From the NCBI GenBank assembly GCA_026418625.1, contig JAOABA010000030.1, positions 1 through 64,000 of the forward strand: a stretch of 64,000 nt of DNA. The letters run 5' to 3'. This stretch comes from Candidatus Kapaibacterium sp. (GTDB taxonomy: Bacteria; Bacteroidota; Ignavibacteria; Kapaibacteriales; UBA2268). Every line of letters starts with the position of its first letter. Within the stretch, counting starts at the first letter, position 1. Position numbers and translations under genes: made by a program. The notes beneath the pieces were generated by a model, which was not told the DNA's origin, made no database searches, and saw only the letters and a program-made list of their open reading frames with translations. This document shows positions 17,055-26,060 of the stretch, piece by piece.

Positions 17055-18821
17055 ATGTTGATCTCAGTTAAATCTAATATCGCCAATTTTAACAATATTC
17101 AGGCGAAAAGATTATTTCTCATTAGCTTCATTTTTCTCTTTATTTGTAATTTTCATCTTTTTGGGCAAAGTGCTTATGATCAGATGCGAACTTACGTAAG
17201 TGAATCTGATTATGTTAAAGCTTCAGAGTTTATAAAACAAGCTATAAAAGATAATCCTAAAGATTTAAATGTTCACGTATTAGCTGGTGACATTTATTTT
17301 GAATTGGAGAAATATAATGAAGCTTTAGATATGTATGAAAAAGCAAATGATATAAAAAGTAAGCAAACCTCCATTCTTAGAAAAATAGGGAAAACTCTGT
17401 CAGAATTAGAACGACATCAAGAAGCTATTAAGATTTTAAAAGATGCAGTCTCGATTGATAAGAATGACTTTAGAAATTTATTGGAATTGGGTAATGCATA
17501 TATTAAAAGTAAACAGTTGAACGAAGCTGAACTTACAATCACAAAAGCAAGAGAATTAAACAGAAAAAGTCCTGAAGCTTTTGTTGCACTCGGCGATTTG
17601 TATTTTGCACAGAACGTATATCCATTAGCGAGAACCAATTATGAAGAAGCTTTAGCAATCGACGAAAACCTTACAGAAGCCAGAGTCAAACTTGCTACCA
17701 CTTATTATAAACTTGCAAATCAGGAAATAGACCGCGATTTAGCTAATGAATTATTCACTCGATCTTTAAAAGAATGGAATATTATCACACAAAAAGACCC
17801 GAAAAATGCTAAAGCATTGAAGGAACAGGGAAAAATTCTTTTCTTTGCTAAACAATATGGTGAAGCTGCACAGTCTTTTTTCAGGTATTTAGACTTACGT
17901 TCTGATGATGTTTTAATTAGATGGTTTTATGCTCAATCACTTGTTGAGATTGGCAAATGTGACTCTGCAGTTGCTCAGTTGCAAATTGTAACACAAGAGA
18001 TAGACTCTGTTAGAGACAAAGCTAAGCTTAAATTAGCTCAGTGTTACTTTGAACAAAAAAGATTTCTCGAAAGCGCTAAAACCTATGAAGAGGTTAAAAA
18101 TGCAATAGAACTTGATAATGTTGACATTGAGAGACTTGCTGTAGCTTATATCAGAAATGGAGATACCACAAAGGCATTAAGTTATTATAAGGAATTAGTC
18201 AATAAAGACCCAAGTCGTTGTATGTTGATGTATCAAACAGGAATTTTATCCTTCTTGATAAAGGACTATAATAATGCCTTGTATTTTTTTGATAAACATT
18301 ATAAACATTGCAACGACTCTCTAACTCCAAAAACTTTATATTATATAGGAAATGCATATTTCAATCTATCACAAACTGATTCAGCTATAGCTTATATAAA
18401 TCTATCACTCGCCAAAGATCCAGACTACATTACTTCGAGAATATTTCTTGGTGATATTTATGCTGCAATGTCTCAGAATAATGGAAACAAGCAATTTAAA
18501 GAAAACGCTAAAAATGAATTCAGAATGGCTATTAATAGAGGTATGCAAGATACTGCCAGATATGCAAGAGAACTATTACAAGCTTATGCAAAGCTTTGTG
18601 GTGTTTTCTTAGAAGAGAAAAATTTCAGTGAATTACAGAAATTGGCTAAACAATGGACAGATTATGATGGAAGATCACAATTTGCTTGGCTTTATTTAGC
18701 TATTTCATATCAAGGTTTAAGTGACAAGGAAAATGCTTGTAGAAGTTATAGAAGGGTCTTACAAATAGATCCAAAAAATGCCACTGCAAAAAAGAATATG
18801 GAACTTTTGCAGTGTCAGTAA
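17055..18821 (+). CDS. Exported tetratricopeptide-repeat protein
   Basis: 588 aa. A hydrophobic signal segment (about residues 22-38, ending in FGQS) is followed by a long series of about 34-residue TPR units, recognisable from repeated Ala/Leu/Tyr patterns and from DPKNA or DPSRC turns at unit ends. It is probably a periplasmic or envelope scaffold. It lies 11 bp after the PstS-like gene at the end of the tonB operon. A hairpin after its stop may end the transcript. Confidence 0.85.
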   Translation: MLISVKSNIANFNNIQAKRLFLISFIFLFICNFHLFGQSAYDQMRTYVSESDYVKASEFIKQAIKDNPKDLNVHVLAGDIYFELEKYNEALDMYEKANDIKSKQTSILRKIGKTLSELERHQEAIKILKDAVSIDKNDFRNLLELGNAYIKSKQLNEAELTITKARELNRKSPEAFVALGDLYFAQNVYPLARTNYEEALAIDENLTEARVKLATTYYKLANQEIDRDLANELFTRSLKEWNIITQKDPKNAKALKEQGKILFFAKQYGEAAQSFFRYLDLRSDDVLIRWFYAQSLVEIGKCDSAVAQLQIVTQEIDSVRDKAKLKLAQCYFEQKRFLESAKTYEEVKNAIELDNVDIERLAVAYIRNGDTTKALSYYKELVNKDPSRCMLMYQTGILSFLIKDYNNALYFFDKHYKHCNDSLTPKTLYYIGNAYFNLSQTDSAIAYINLSLAKDPDYITSRIFLGDIYAAMSQNNGNKQFKENAKNEFRMAINRGMQDTARYARELLQAYAKLCGVFLEEKNFSELQKLAKQWTDYDGRSQFAWLYLAISYQGLSDKENACRSYRRVLQIDPKNATAKKNMELLQCQ

Positions 18822-18867
18822 ATCACTAATTATTATAAAATTAAAAAAAAAGAAAAAAATTTTTTTC

Positions 18868-18899
18868 AGCCCAATTTGAAATATTAGTCAGATTGGGCT
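18868..18899 (+). terminator. Putative terminator hairpin of the tonB-TPR operon
   Basis: AGCCCAATTTGA (18868-18879) pairs with TCAGATTGGGCT (18888-18899), a 12-bp stem with one G-U pair. The following T-tract is short and interrupted (TTTGCT), so efficiency is doubtful. Confidence 0.5.
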
Positions 18900-18964
18900 T
18901 TGCTATGACTAATTTTTTCTTTACTTTAATTTAGCTATATTTGTAAGTTTGTTTAGTTAACAAA

Positions 18965-19489
18965 ATGTTAAAAATATATATACACGGTTTAAAAGATGGA
19001 GAGTATGATATCCATCTTACAAGTAAAGTCGAAGAATTAAAGATTCTTTCGGAAGAATTCTTCGGAAATATAGTTTTTAATGGAAAAATGAGAATTATTG
19101 GTAAAAGATACACTATTAACGGGATTGCGGAATGTATGGCAAAATTTGAATGTGACCTTAGCTTAAGGGAGTTCGATTCAAATATTATTGCAAATATTAG
19201 TTGTTCTTATTTAGCCAATAACGAACTTTTTTATCTAAATAAAAATAACGGTAGCAAAGAATTCAGCGAAATGATAATTCACGAAGATGAAAAATATATA
19301 GATTTATCAACTGAAATAATTGAGGAATTAACGGTTAATATCCCAATGAAAAAAGTCCATCCTGATTTCGAGGGAAAAAATCTTGAAGATCTTTATCCTG
19401 AGTATTCAGCAAATTTGATTAAAGAGAATACAAAATTGGACAATGGCAGTTGGGATGCTCTCAAAAGTATTAAATTTGATGTAGATTGA
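18965..19489 (+). CDS. DUF177 / YceD-family protein
   Basis: 174 aa, a soluble protein of the YceD (DUF177) family, which in many bacteria is encoded immediately before rpmF. Supporting features are the length, the AKFECDLSLREF stretch near residues 60-71, the C-terminal acidic segment ending near Asp-Leu-Tyr-Pro-Glu-Tyr, and above all the position: rpmF follows and then plsX. In plants and some bacteria YceD homologues are linked to 23S rRNA accumulation; the role here is inferred only. A perfect TAnnTTTG box lies at 18936-18943, 22 bp before the ATG, without a clear -33 element. Confidence 0.82.
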   Translation: MLKIYIHGLKDGEYDIHLTSKVEELKILSEEFFGNIVFNGKMRIIGKRYTINGIAECMAKFECDLSLREFDSNIIANISCSYLANNELFYLNKNNGSKEFSEMIIHEDEKYIDLSTEIIEELTVNIPMKKVHPDFEGKNLEDLYPEYSANLIKENTKLDNGSWDALKSIKFDVD

Positions 19490-19549
19490 CAATAAATTGA
19501 TTTTTTATTCGATAAGACAAAGTTTATTTTAAAATATAGGAATTAAAAG

Positions 19550-19723
19550 ATGCCAAATCCAACAAGAAGACATTCTAAGACAAGAAGAGACAAAAGAAGA
19601 ACTCATTACAAGGCAGTAGCTGTTAGAAGTGCATCCTGTCCACAATGTGGTGCTCCCAAAGTTCCCCATAGAGCTTGCACCGAATGTGGCTATTATAATG
19701 GTAGGAAGGTTATTTCTAATTGA
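19550..19723 (+). CDS. rpmF: 50S ribosomal protein L32
   Basis: 57 aa. The basic N-terminus MPNPTRRHSKTRRDKRR and the four-cysteine zinc site (Cys30, Cys33, Cys43, Cys46, in CPQCG and CTECG) are diagnostic for a zinc-binding L32. It sits in the conserved order YceD-rpmF-plsX-fabH. The start ATG 19550 has an AGG at 19538-19540. Confidence 0.97.
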   Translation: MPNPTRRHSKTRRDKRRTHYKAVAVRSASCPQCGAPKVPHRACTECGYYNGRKVISN

Positions 19724-19750
19724 TATTGTTAACAATCCAGTAGTTAAGTT

Positions 19751-20797
19751 TTGGATAAAAAGAAGTTCAGAATAGCAATAGATGCAATGGGTGGAGACTT
19801 TGCACCTATAAATGAGGTTCAAGGTGTAATTTCTGTGTTTGAAACAAAACCACCCGATTTAGATATTGAAATCATCCTTATTGGCAATGAGAATAAAATT
19901 AAGGCATCAATTGAACAATTCGACAAAGGATTACTAAAAAATTCAAATTACTCCATCATACATACTGAGGAAGTCATCACTATGGATGATGATCCTACGG
20001 TTGCATTGAAAAAGAAGAAAAATTCTTCTCTTTATAAAGGTATTGAATTACATTGCCAAGGCTATGCAGATGCTTTTGTATCTGCCGGAAACACTGGTGC
20101 TGTCCTATCAACAGCAACAATTCTAAATGGCAGAATTAACGGTGTTAGTAGACCAACAATCGGTTCATTTTTCCCAACAAAAAATAAATATCCATCTTTA
20201 GTTCTTGACGTAGGAGCTAACATTGATACAAAAGCAAGATACTTATATGAATTTGCTGTAATGGGAAGTATCTATACTACTCAAATGTTAGGTTTAGAGC
20301 ATCCCAAAGTCGGTCTGCTCAATATTGGAGAAGAGGAAAGCAAGGGTAATGACACACTTCTTGAAGCTTATAGCCTTCTTAAATCAAGTAATTTAAATTT
20401 TATTGGAAATGTTGAAGGACGAGACATATTGCTTGGGAAAGCTGATGTTATTGTGTGTGATGGATTCACAGGGAACGTAATTCTGAAATTTGCCGAAAGT
20501 GTTCTCGACTTATTTAAAACGAAACTCAAAAGCTTCGCTAGCAAAAATATATTAAATACTATAATGTTAGGTTTATTAAAACCTGCTTTTAAAAAAGTCT
20601 TTGCTGAGTTCGATTATCAAAAATATGGTGGTGTTCCTATTTTGGGAATCAACGGTGTTGTCATCATCGGTCATGGAAAATCATCACCAATGGCTATTCA
20701 AAATATGATTTACAAATCGATTGAACAAATTAAAAAAGATATAAACAAGAAAATAGAATACGCTTTAACCAAATCAATTTTATCAACTAACAATTAA
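19751..20797 (+). CDS. plsX: Phosphate acyltransferase PlsX
   Basis: 348 aa. It converts acyl-ACP to acyl-phosphate for phospholipid synthesis. Motifs include IAIDAMGGDFAP at the N-terminus, FVSAGNTGAVLS, VLDVGANID, GLLNIGEEESKGN and CDGFTGNVILK, followed by the C-terminal IIGHGKSS. The TTG start at 19751 is required for the standard N-terminus. Part of the phospholipid/fatty-acid operon. Confidence 0.95.
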   Translation: MDKKKFRIAIDAMGGDFAPINEVQGVISVFETKPPDLDIEIILIGNENKIKASIEQFDKGLLKNSNYSIIHTEEVITMDDDPTVALKKKKNSSLYKGIELHCQGYADAFVSAGNTGAVLSTATILNGRINGVSRPTIGSFFPTKNKYPSLVLDVGANIDTKARYLYEFAVMGSIYTTQMLGLEHPKVGLLNIGEEESKGNDTLLEAYSLLKSSNLNFIGNVEGRDILLGKADVIVCDGFTGNVILKFAESVLDLFKTKLKSFASKNILNTIMLGLLKPAFKKVFAEFDYQKYGGVPILGINGVVIIGHGKSSPMAIQNMIYKSIEQIKKDINKKIEYALTKSILSTNN

Positions 20798-20803
20798 TTT
20801 ATT

Positions 20804-21787
20804 ATGCCAGCAATTATTACTTCAATAGCTCATTATGTGCCTCCTGATGTTTATACGAATGAATATTTCGAAAAATATTTAGATACTTCTCACGAATGGA
20901 TAATGGAAAGAACGGGAATAGCTGAAAGAAGATTTGCAAAGGAAGGAGCTAATTCCGACTTAATTATACCAGCTGCAAAAGAATGTATGGAAAAAAGAGG
21001 TATTGGACCCGACGATATAGATTGCATTATTGTTCCTACCGTTACCCCCGATCATATGTTTCCCTCGACGGCATGTGTGGTGCAAAACAAATTGGGAATT
21101 AAAAAAGCTTGGGGTTTTGACCTTTCAGCTGCTTGTTCAGGCTTTTTGTTTGCATTAGTAACTGCTGCTAAACTTGTTGAAAGCGGTGCTGTCAAGAGAT
21201 TACTTTTATGTGGATCTGATAAAATGAGTTCCATTGTCAATTTTGATGACAGAGCCCAAGCTGTTCTATTTGGTGATGGTGCTGGAGTTGTTTTGATTGA
21301 AAATTCAGATGATCCTAATTATGGATTACAAGATTTTATATTGCAGATTGATGGTTCAGGAGGTCAATACTTAAAGCAGGTTGCTGGTGGAAGCTTTAAA
21401 CCTGCTTCTATTGAGACCGTTCAGAACAAAGAGCATTATATTTATCAAGATGGTCAAGCTGTTTTCAAAGCTGCTGTGAAAGGTATGGCTGATGTTTCAG
21501 TTGAAATTATGGAAAAAAATGGCTTGACAAGTGATGATATTGCTTGGTTGGTTCCACATCAGGCAAATTTAAGGATTATATCCGCCACTGCAAAAAGAAT
21601 GGGTTTAGGAATGGAAAAAGTTATGGTTAATATTGAAAAATATGGGAATACAACTGCTGGAACAATACCAATTTGTTTATCTGAATGGCATCAATCCGGA
21701 AAACTCAAAAAAGGGGACAAAATAATTTTAGCCGGATTTGGTGCAGGTTTTACTTGGGGTGCCATTTATTTTATTTGGAATTTATAA
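20804..21787 (+). CDS. fabH: Beta-ketoacyl-ACP synthase III
   Basis: 327 aa. It condenses acetyl-CoA with malonyl-ACP to start fatty-acid synthesis. The catalytic triad is visible as Cys111 in SAACSGF, His in VPHQANLRI, and Asn in EKYGNTTAGT. It starts 6 bp after plsX. Confidence 0.96.
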   Translation: MPAIITSIAHYVPPDVYTNEYFEKYLDTSHEWIMERTGIAERRFAKEGANSDLIIPAAKECMEKRGIGPDDIDCIIVPTVTPDHMFPSTACVVQNKLGIKKAWGFDLSAACSGFLFALVTAAKLVESGAVKRLLLCGSDKMSSIVNFDDRAQAVLFGDGAGVVLIENSDDPNYGLQDFILQIDGSGGQYLKQVAGGSFKPASIETVQNKEHYIYQDGQAVFKAAVKGMADVSVEIMEKNGLTSDDIAWLVPHQANLRIISATAKRMGLGMEKVMVNIEKYGNTTAGTIPICLSEWHQSGKLKKGDKIILAGFGAGFTWGAIYFIWNL

Positions 21788-21830
21788 TTTCTCGATTTAG
21801 TTAAATTTTGTTCAATTAAATACATAATTT

Positions 21831-22754
21831 ATGAAAACTGCATTGCTATTTTCCGGACAAGGTTCTCAATACGTAGGAATGTTGAAAGACATTTATGATA
21901 AATTTCCTCAGGCAAAAGAACTTGTCGAAAAAGCTGATAACATTTTAGGTTATTCACTTAGCACAATTTGTTTTGAAGGACCAATTGAAAAGTTAAAAGA
22001 AACAAGATATACACAACCGGCTATTTTTCTTCATAGTGCTGTTATCATAAGTCTTTTCAAAAATATTTTGAGATTTGATGCAACTGCAGGTCACTCTGTC
22101 GGTGAATATGCAGCTCTTTATGCCTCAGATGTCATTGATTTTGAATCTGCTTTAAAGCTCGTTTCATTAAGAGGTGAATTGATGTTCAAGGCTGGCGAAA
22201 TATTACCCGGAACTATGTTTGCAGTAATTAATTTAGCTGATGAAAAAGTAGAAGAAATTTGCAGAGAACTTACTGAAAAAGGAAATGGTAACGTAGTTGT
22301 GGCTGCGAATTATAACAGTCCCGGGCAGATTGTTGTCTCTGGATCTGCTGAATACCTTAGGCAGAATGTTCATAAATTTAAAGAAGCCGGAGCAAGAATT
22401 GTTACTGAATTAGTTGTCAGCGGAGCTTTTCATTCTCCACTTGTTGAACCTGCCAAAAACGAACTTGAAAAAGCAATTAATAATCTGGATTTTAAGGATG
22501 CAAGTGTTCCTGTTTATAGTAACGTTTATGCTAAACCTTTAACAGCCGCCTCCGAAATTAAAAATGCGCTAATTCTTCAATTAACTTCGCCTGTTAAATG
22601 GTCGCAAACACTTTTAAATATGAAAGTAGATGGCATTGAAAGATATATTGAAATAGGTCCCGGTCAGGTTTTACAAGGTTTAACCAAAAGAACTTTGACT
22701 GGGGTTGAAATTCTTGGAATAGATAAGGCTGAAGATTTAGAAAAATTTATTTAA
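21831..22754 (+). CDS. fabD: Malonyl-CoA:ACP transacylase
   Basis: 307 aa. It transfers malonyl groups to acyl carrier protein. The N-terminal LLFSGQGSQYVGM motif, the nucleophile Ser89 in GHSVGEYAAL and the catalytic His in GAFHSPLVEPA are all intact, and the C-terminal IEIGPGQVLQGL is typical. Confidence 0.96.
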   Translation: MKTALLFSGQGSQYVGMLKDIYDKFPQAKELVEKADNILGYSLSTICFEGPIEKLKETRYTQPAIFLHSAVIISLFKNILRFDATAGHSVGEYAALYASDVIDFESALKLVSLRGELMFKAGEILPGTMFAVINLADEKVEEICRELTEKGNGNVVVAANYNSPGQIVVSGSAEYLRQNVHKFKEAGARIVTELVVSGAFHSPLVEPAKNELEKAINNLDFKDASVPVYSNVYAKPLTAASEIKNALILQLTSPVKWSQTLLNMKVDGIERYIEIGPGQVLQGLTKRTLTGVEILGIDKAEDLEKFI

Positions 22755-22772
22755 AATATGTAAATAATTTAA

Positions 22773-22780
22773 TATATTTG
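22773..22780 (+). promoter_or_regulatory. TAnnTTTG box upstream of fabG
   Basis: TATATTTG matches the -7 consensus of Bacteroidota promoters exactly and lies 25 nt before the fabG ATG in the 50-bp fabD-fabG gap. No TTG lies at the expected upstream distance, so an internal promoter is only possible. Confidence 0.25.
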
Positions 22781-22804
22781 TTTTCTATATATTTATAAAA
22801 TTAA

Positions 22805-23548
22805 ATGGATAGATTAAAAGATAAAGTTGCAATAGTTACAGGTGGTTGTCGTGGAATTGGCAAAGCTATAGTTAAAAGATTTGCTGAGGAAGGCTCATTT
22901 GTCTATGCTCTCGATTATATACTTCCAAAAGATAATGAAGTTTTCATCGAAGATGAATCTATAAAAGCAAATGTTAAATGTATTCAGGTTGATGTAACCT
23001 CTGAAACATCTGTTAATAAAGCTATAGAAGAAGTTTTAAATGATAAAAAAAGGATAGATATATTAGTTAATAATGCTGGTATCACAAGAGATAATTTAAT
23101 ACTTAGACTTAACGAATCAGATTGGGATGCAGTATTGAATACAAATCTCAAAGGAGCCTTTCTTTGTTCAAAAGCTGTAGCAAGAACAATGATGGGACAA
23201 AGGAACGGAAGAATAATTAATATCGGATCCATAGTCGGAACAATTGGAAATGCAGGTCAAGCAAATTACTCAGCATCAAAAGCTGGGCTAATTGGTTTAA
23301 CTAAATCATTAGCAAAGGAATTTGCTTCAAGAAATATTCTTGTGAACTGTGTTGCTCCCGGATTTGTTTTGACAGAAATGACAGATAAGTTAACAGACGA
23401 ACAAAAATCAGCTTATTTAGTAAATATTCCATTAAAAAGAGGGGCAAATCCGAGCGAAATCGCTTCGGTAGTTGCATTTCTCGCTTCAGAAGACTCAAAT
23501 TATATTACCGGACAGGTAATACACGTTGATGGTGGTTTAGCAATGTAA
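22805..23548 (+). CDS. fabG: 3-oxoacyl-ACP reductase
   Basis: 247 aa, a classical short-chain dehydrogenase. The NADPH motif is [11 protein letters not shown] (about 12-22), with NNAG at about 86-89, the active-site Ser in NIGSIVG and Tyr-x-x-x-Lys in YSASKAG. The C-terminal [14 protein letters not shown] is characteristic of FabG. It reduces 3-oxoacyl-ACP in each elongation cycle. Confidence 0.95.
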   Translation: MDRLKDKVAIVTGGCRGIGKAIVKRFAEEGSFVYALDYILPKDNEVFIEDESIKANVKCIQVDVTSETSVNKAIEEVLNDKKRIDILVNNAGITRDNLILRLNESDWDAVLNTNLKGAFLCSKAVARTMMGQRNGRIINIGSIVGTIGNAGQANYSASKAGLIGLTKSLAKEFASRNILVNCVAPGFVLTEMTDKLTDEQKSAYLVNIPLKRGANPSEIASVVAFLASEDSNYITGQVIHVDGGLAM

Positions 23549-23574
23549 TTTTTTTTAACATATTAGGAGACATT

Positions 23575-23814
23575 ATGTCAGATATTAAAACAAAAGTAAC
23601 AGATATTATCGTAAAAAAACTTGGTGTCGAAGAATCCCAAATAACAAATGAAGCAAACTTTACAAAAGATTTAGGTGCTGACTCTCTCGATACTGTTGAG
23701 CTGATTATGGAATTCGAGAAGGAATTCAATATTACTATCGAAGATAGTGATGCTGAAAAAATTCAAACAGTTGGGGATGTCATAACCTACCTTGAGAGTA
23801 AATTAGGAAGCTAA
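23575..23814 (+). CDS. acpP: Acyl carrier protein
   Basis: 79 aa, acidic, four-helix. The phosphopantetheine-bearing serine is Ser37 in the [12 protein letters not shown] motif. AGGAG lies 7 nt upstream of ATG 23575. The gene stands between fabG and fabF, as in many bacteria. A weak hairpin covers its stop codon. Confidence 0.97.
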   Translation: MSDIKTKVTDIIVKKLGVEESQITNEANFTKDLGADSLDTVELIMEFEKEFNITIEDSDAEKIQTVGDVITYLESKLGS

Positions 23815-23831
23815 ATTATTAATATAGCTTC
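23807..23831 (+). terminator. Possible attenuator between acpP and fabF
   Basis: GAAGCTA (23807-23813) pairs with TAGCTTC (23825-23831) and is followed by an AT-rich stretch with five T residues. The stem is short and overlaps the acpP stop. Partial termination here would raise acpP mRNA relative to fabF. Confidence 0.3.
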
Positions 23832-23951
23832 GAATATTTTTATAGTAAAACAAACTGTGAATTTATTAATTTAGTTCTAATTAAGTTCATAGATAGAATT
23901 GAATTAAATAAATTCTCAGTTGTGTATTTTTTAATAAATAAAGAGAAAATA

Positions 23952-25211
23952 ATGGCAAGATATAATTACCCTAAAGTAGTCGTAACGGGAGTTGGTGCAG
24001 TTACATCTGTTGGAAATAATGTAGCTGACACTTGGGAAGCAATGCTACAAGGCAAGAGTGGCGCAGCACCAATAACCTCATTCGATGCTTCAGAATTTGA
24101 TACTAAATTTGCCTGTGAAGTTAAGAATTTTGATCCTCTTTTGTTTATTAATCGAAAAGAGGTTCAAAGAATGGATAAATTCACACAATTGGCTATTGCC
24201 TCTGCATCTATGGCAATTGAAGATGCTGGTATTGACTTTGAGAAATTGAATAAAGACAGAATTGGTGTTATTATTGGTTCTGGCATTGGAGGGATGTGGA
24301 CATATCATTACCAGCAGGAATTGCTCTACCAGAGAGGTGGCAAAGCCGATAGGATTTCTCCTTTTTTCATTCCAATGTTAATTTCTGACATCGCAGCTGG
24401 TCATATAGCAATTAGATGGGGTTTAAAGGGACCAAACTATGCAACAGTTTCTGCTTGTGCCACATCATCTCATTCAATTGCTGATGCTCTTATGCTTTTG
24501 CAAAGGGGAGACGCTGATATGATGGTTGTGGGAGGCAGCGAATCTGTTATTTGCCCTATGGGGGTTGGTGGTTTCAATGCTATGAAAGCTCTATCTACAA
24601 GAAATGACTCACCCGAAACAGCATCAAGACCATTTGACAAGGATAGAGATGGTTTCGTAATGGGGGAAGGCTCAGGAGTTTTAATATTAGAAACACTAGA
24701 ACATGCAATGGATAGGGGTGCAAAAATTTATGCTGAAATTGCTGGAATGGGATTAACTGATGATGCATTTCATATTACTCAACCTGCTCCCGGAGGTGAA
24801 GGTGCGGTTCGATCTATGAAGCTTTGTATTGAAGATGCTAATTTATTACCTACTGATATAGATTACATTAATGCACATGGAACGTCCACACCTTTTAATG
24901 ATAAAAATGAAACAGAAGCCATCAAAACAGTATTTGGTGATTACGCTTATAAGATATCAATTAATTCTACCAAATCTGTTGTTGGTCATTTACTGGGTGC
25001 AGCTGGAGCAGTTGAAGCTATTACAACTGTTTTAGCCATTAAGAATAGTATTGTTCCCCCAACAATAAATTATACAACACCAGACCCTGAATGTGATTTG
25101 GATTATACTCCAAATAAACCAAGGGAAAGAAAAATTAAAGCTGCTATCAGCAATACTTTTGGTTTTGGTGGACATAATGCTTCATTATGCTTCAAAGCTT
25201 TTGAAGAATAA
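23952..25211 (+). CDS. fabF: Beta-ketoacyl-ACP synthase II
   Basis: 419 aa from ATG 23952, which gives the standard N-terminus MARYNYPKVVVTGVGAVTS; an upstream in-frame start at 23922 would add ten unlikely residues. The catalytic Cys169 in VSACATSSH and the two histidines in NAHGTSTPFND and VVGHLLGAAGA are present. It performs the chain-elongating condensation. Last fatty-acid gene of the operon; rnc follows 8 bp downstream. Confidence 0.95.
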   Translation: MARYNYPKVVVTGVGAVTSVGNNVADTWEAMLQGKSGAAPITSFDASEFDTKFACEVKNFDPLLFINRKEVQRMDKFTQLAIASASMAIEDAGIDFEKLNKDRIGVIIGSGIGGMWTYHYQQELLYQRGGKADRISPFFIPMLISDIAAGHIAIRWGLKGPNYATVSACATSSHSIADALMLLQRGDADMMVVGGSESVICPMGVGGFNAMKALSTRNDSPETASRPFDKDRDGFVMGEGSGVLILETLEHAMDRGAKIYAEIAGMGLTDDAFHITQPAPGGEGAVRSMKLCIEDANLLPTDIDYINAHGTSTPFNDKNETEAIKTVFGDYAYKISINSTKSVVGHLLGAAGAVEAITTVLAIKNSIVPPTINYTTPDPECDLDYTPNKPRERKIKAAISNTFGFGGHNASLCFKAFEE

Positions 25212-25219
25212 AATTGCAA

Positions 25220-26047
25220 ATGAAAGATTTTTTAAATAATCTGTATAATGGAATTCTAAGATTTTCTCCATTGAGAAAACATTTAAGGGTTGTCTCGGGG
25301 GAAAAGGGTGTTTTTTCAAAACTTGGATATCTTGATAATACTAAAAAAGTTCAGCTTGAAAATTTACTTGGTATAAAAATCAACAAAATAGAATATTTTG
25401 AGCAAGCTTTAACTCATCGCTCTTATCTTCACGTAATCGAAGATAATTCAATTTATTCAAATGAAAGGCTCGAATTTCTTGGTGACTCAGTTCTTGGGAT
25501 GGTTGTTGCAGATTATTTGTTTTCCTTACATAGTGATGTGCTTGAGGGTGGCTTAACTAAAATGCGTTCTTGGATGGTAAACAAAAATTCCCTCGTTGAA
25601 TGTGCCAAAAGATTAAAGCTGAATGAGATGTTGCTAATGAGTTATAGTGCCTCAAAAGCGTTGGAGCAGGGAAGTGATTCAATCCTTGCCGATGCCCTTG
25701 AAGCCATTATTGGTGCTATTTATCTTGATTCAGGTTTGGAAACTACAAAGAAATTCATTATCAATGTTTTAATTCCTATTATTGTCAGCCAAAATTATAT
25801 GGTTGACAGAAATTATAAGAGCTTGCTTTTAGAAACTGTTCAATCGATGGGAAAAGAACCACCAAAATATATGGTTTTGGATGAAACTGGTCAAGACCAC
25901 AATAAAGAATTTCTTGTTGGGGTATTAGTTGACTCAGAAATAATGGGAACTGGCTTAGGAAAAAGTAAAAAGCAAGCAGAGCAATTTGCTGCCAAAGAAG
26001 CTTTAGAAAAAATAAAGAAAGAATCTGATACTTTAATGACTTATTAA
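25220..26047 (+). CDS. rnc: Ribonuclease III
   Basis: 275 aa. The RNase III signature NERLEFLGDSVLGMV (about residues 77-91) is intact, as is the second acidic site DALEAIIGAIY. A double-stranded-RNA-binding domain occupies the last ~70 residues (YKSLLLETVQ through AAKEALEKI). It processes rRNA precursors and structured mRNAs. The N-terminus is about 45 residues longer than in the E. coli enzyme. ATG 25220 and TTG 25214 are both possible. The fabF-rnc order is conserved in related phyla. Confidence 0.93.
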   Translation: MKDFLNNLYNGILRFSPLRKHLRVVSGEKGVFSKLGYLDNTKKVQLENLLGIKINKIEYFEQALTHRSYLHVIEDNSIYSNERLEFLGDSVLGMVVADYLFSLHSDVLEGGLTKMRSWMVNKNSLVECAKRLKLNEMLLMSYSASKALEQGSDSILADALEAIIGAIYLDSGLETTKKFIINVLIPIIVSQNYMVDRNYKSLLLETVQSMGKEPPKYMVLDETGQDHNKEFLVGVLVDSEIMGTGLGKSKKQAEQFAAKEALEKIKKESDTLMTY

Positions 26048-26060
26048 CAAAAAAATTGAT

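Noticed and set aside
19529..19822. Antisense open frame over rpmF
   Set aside because: It lies opposite ribosomal protein L32 and the plsX start and is explained by their codon use.
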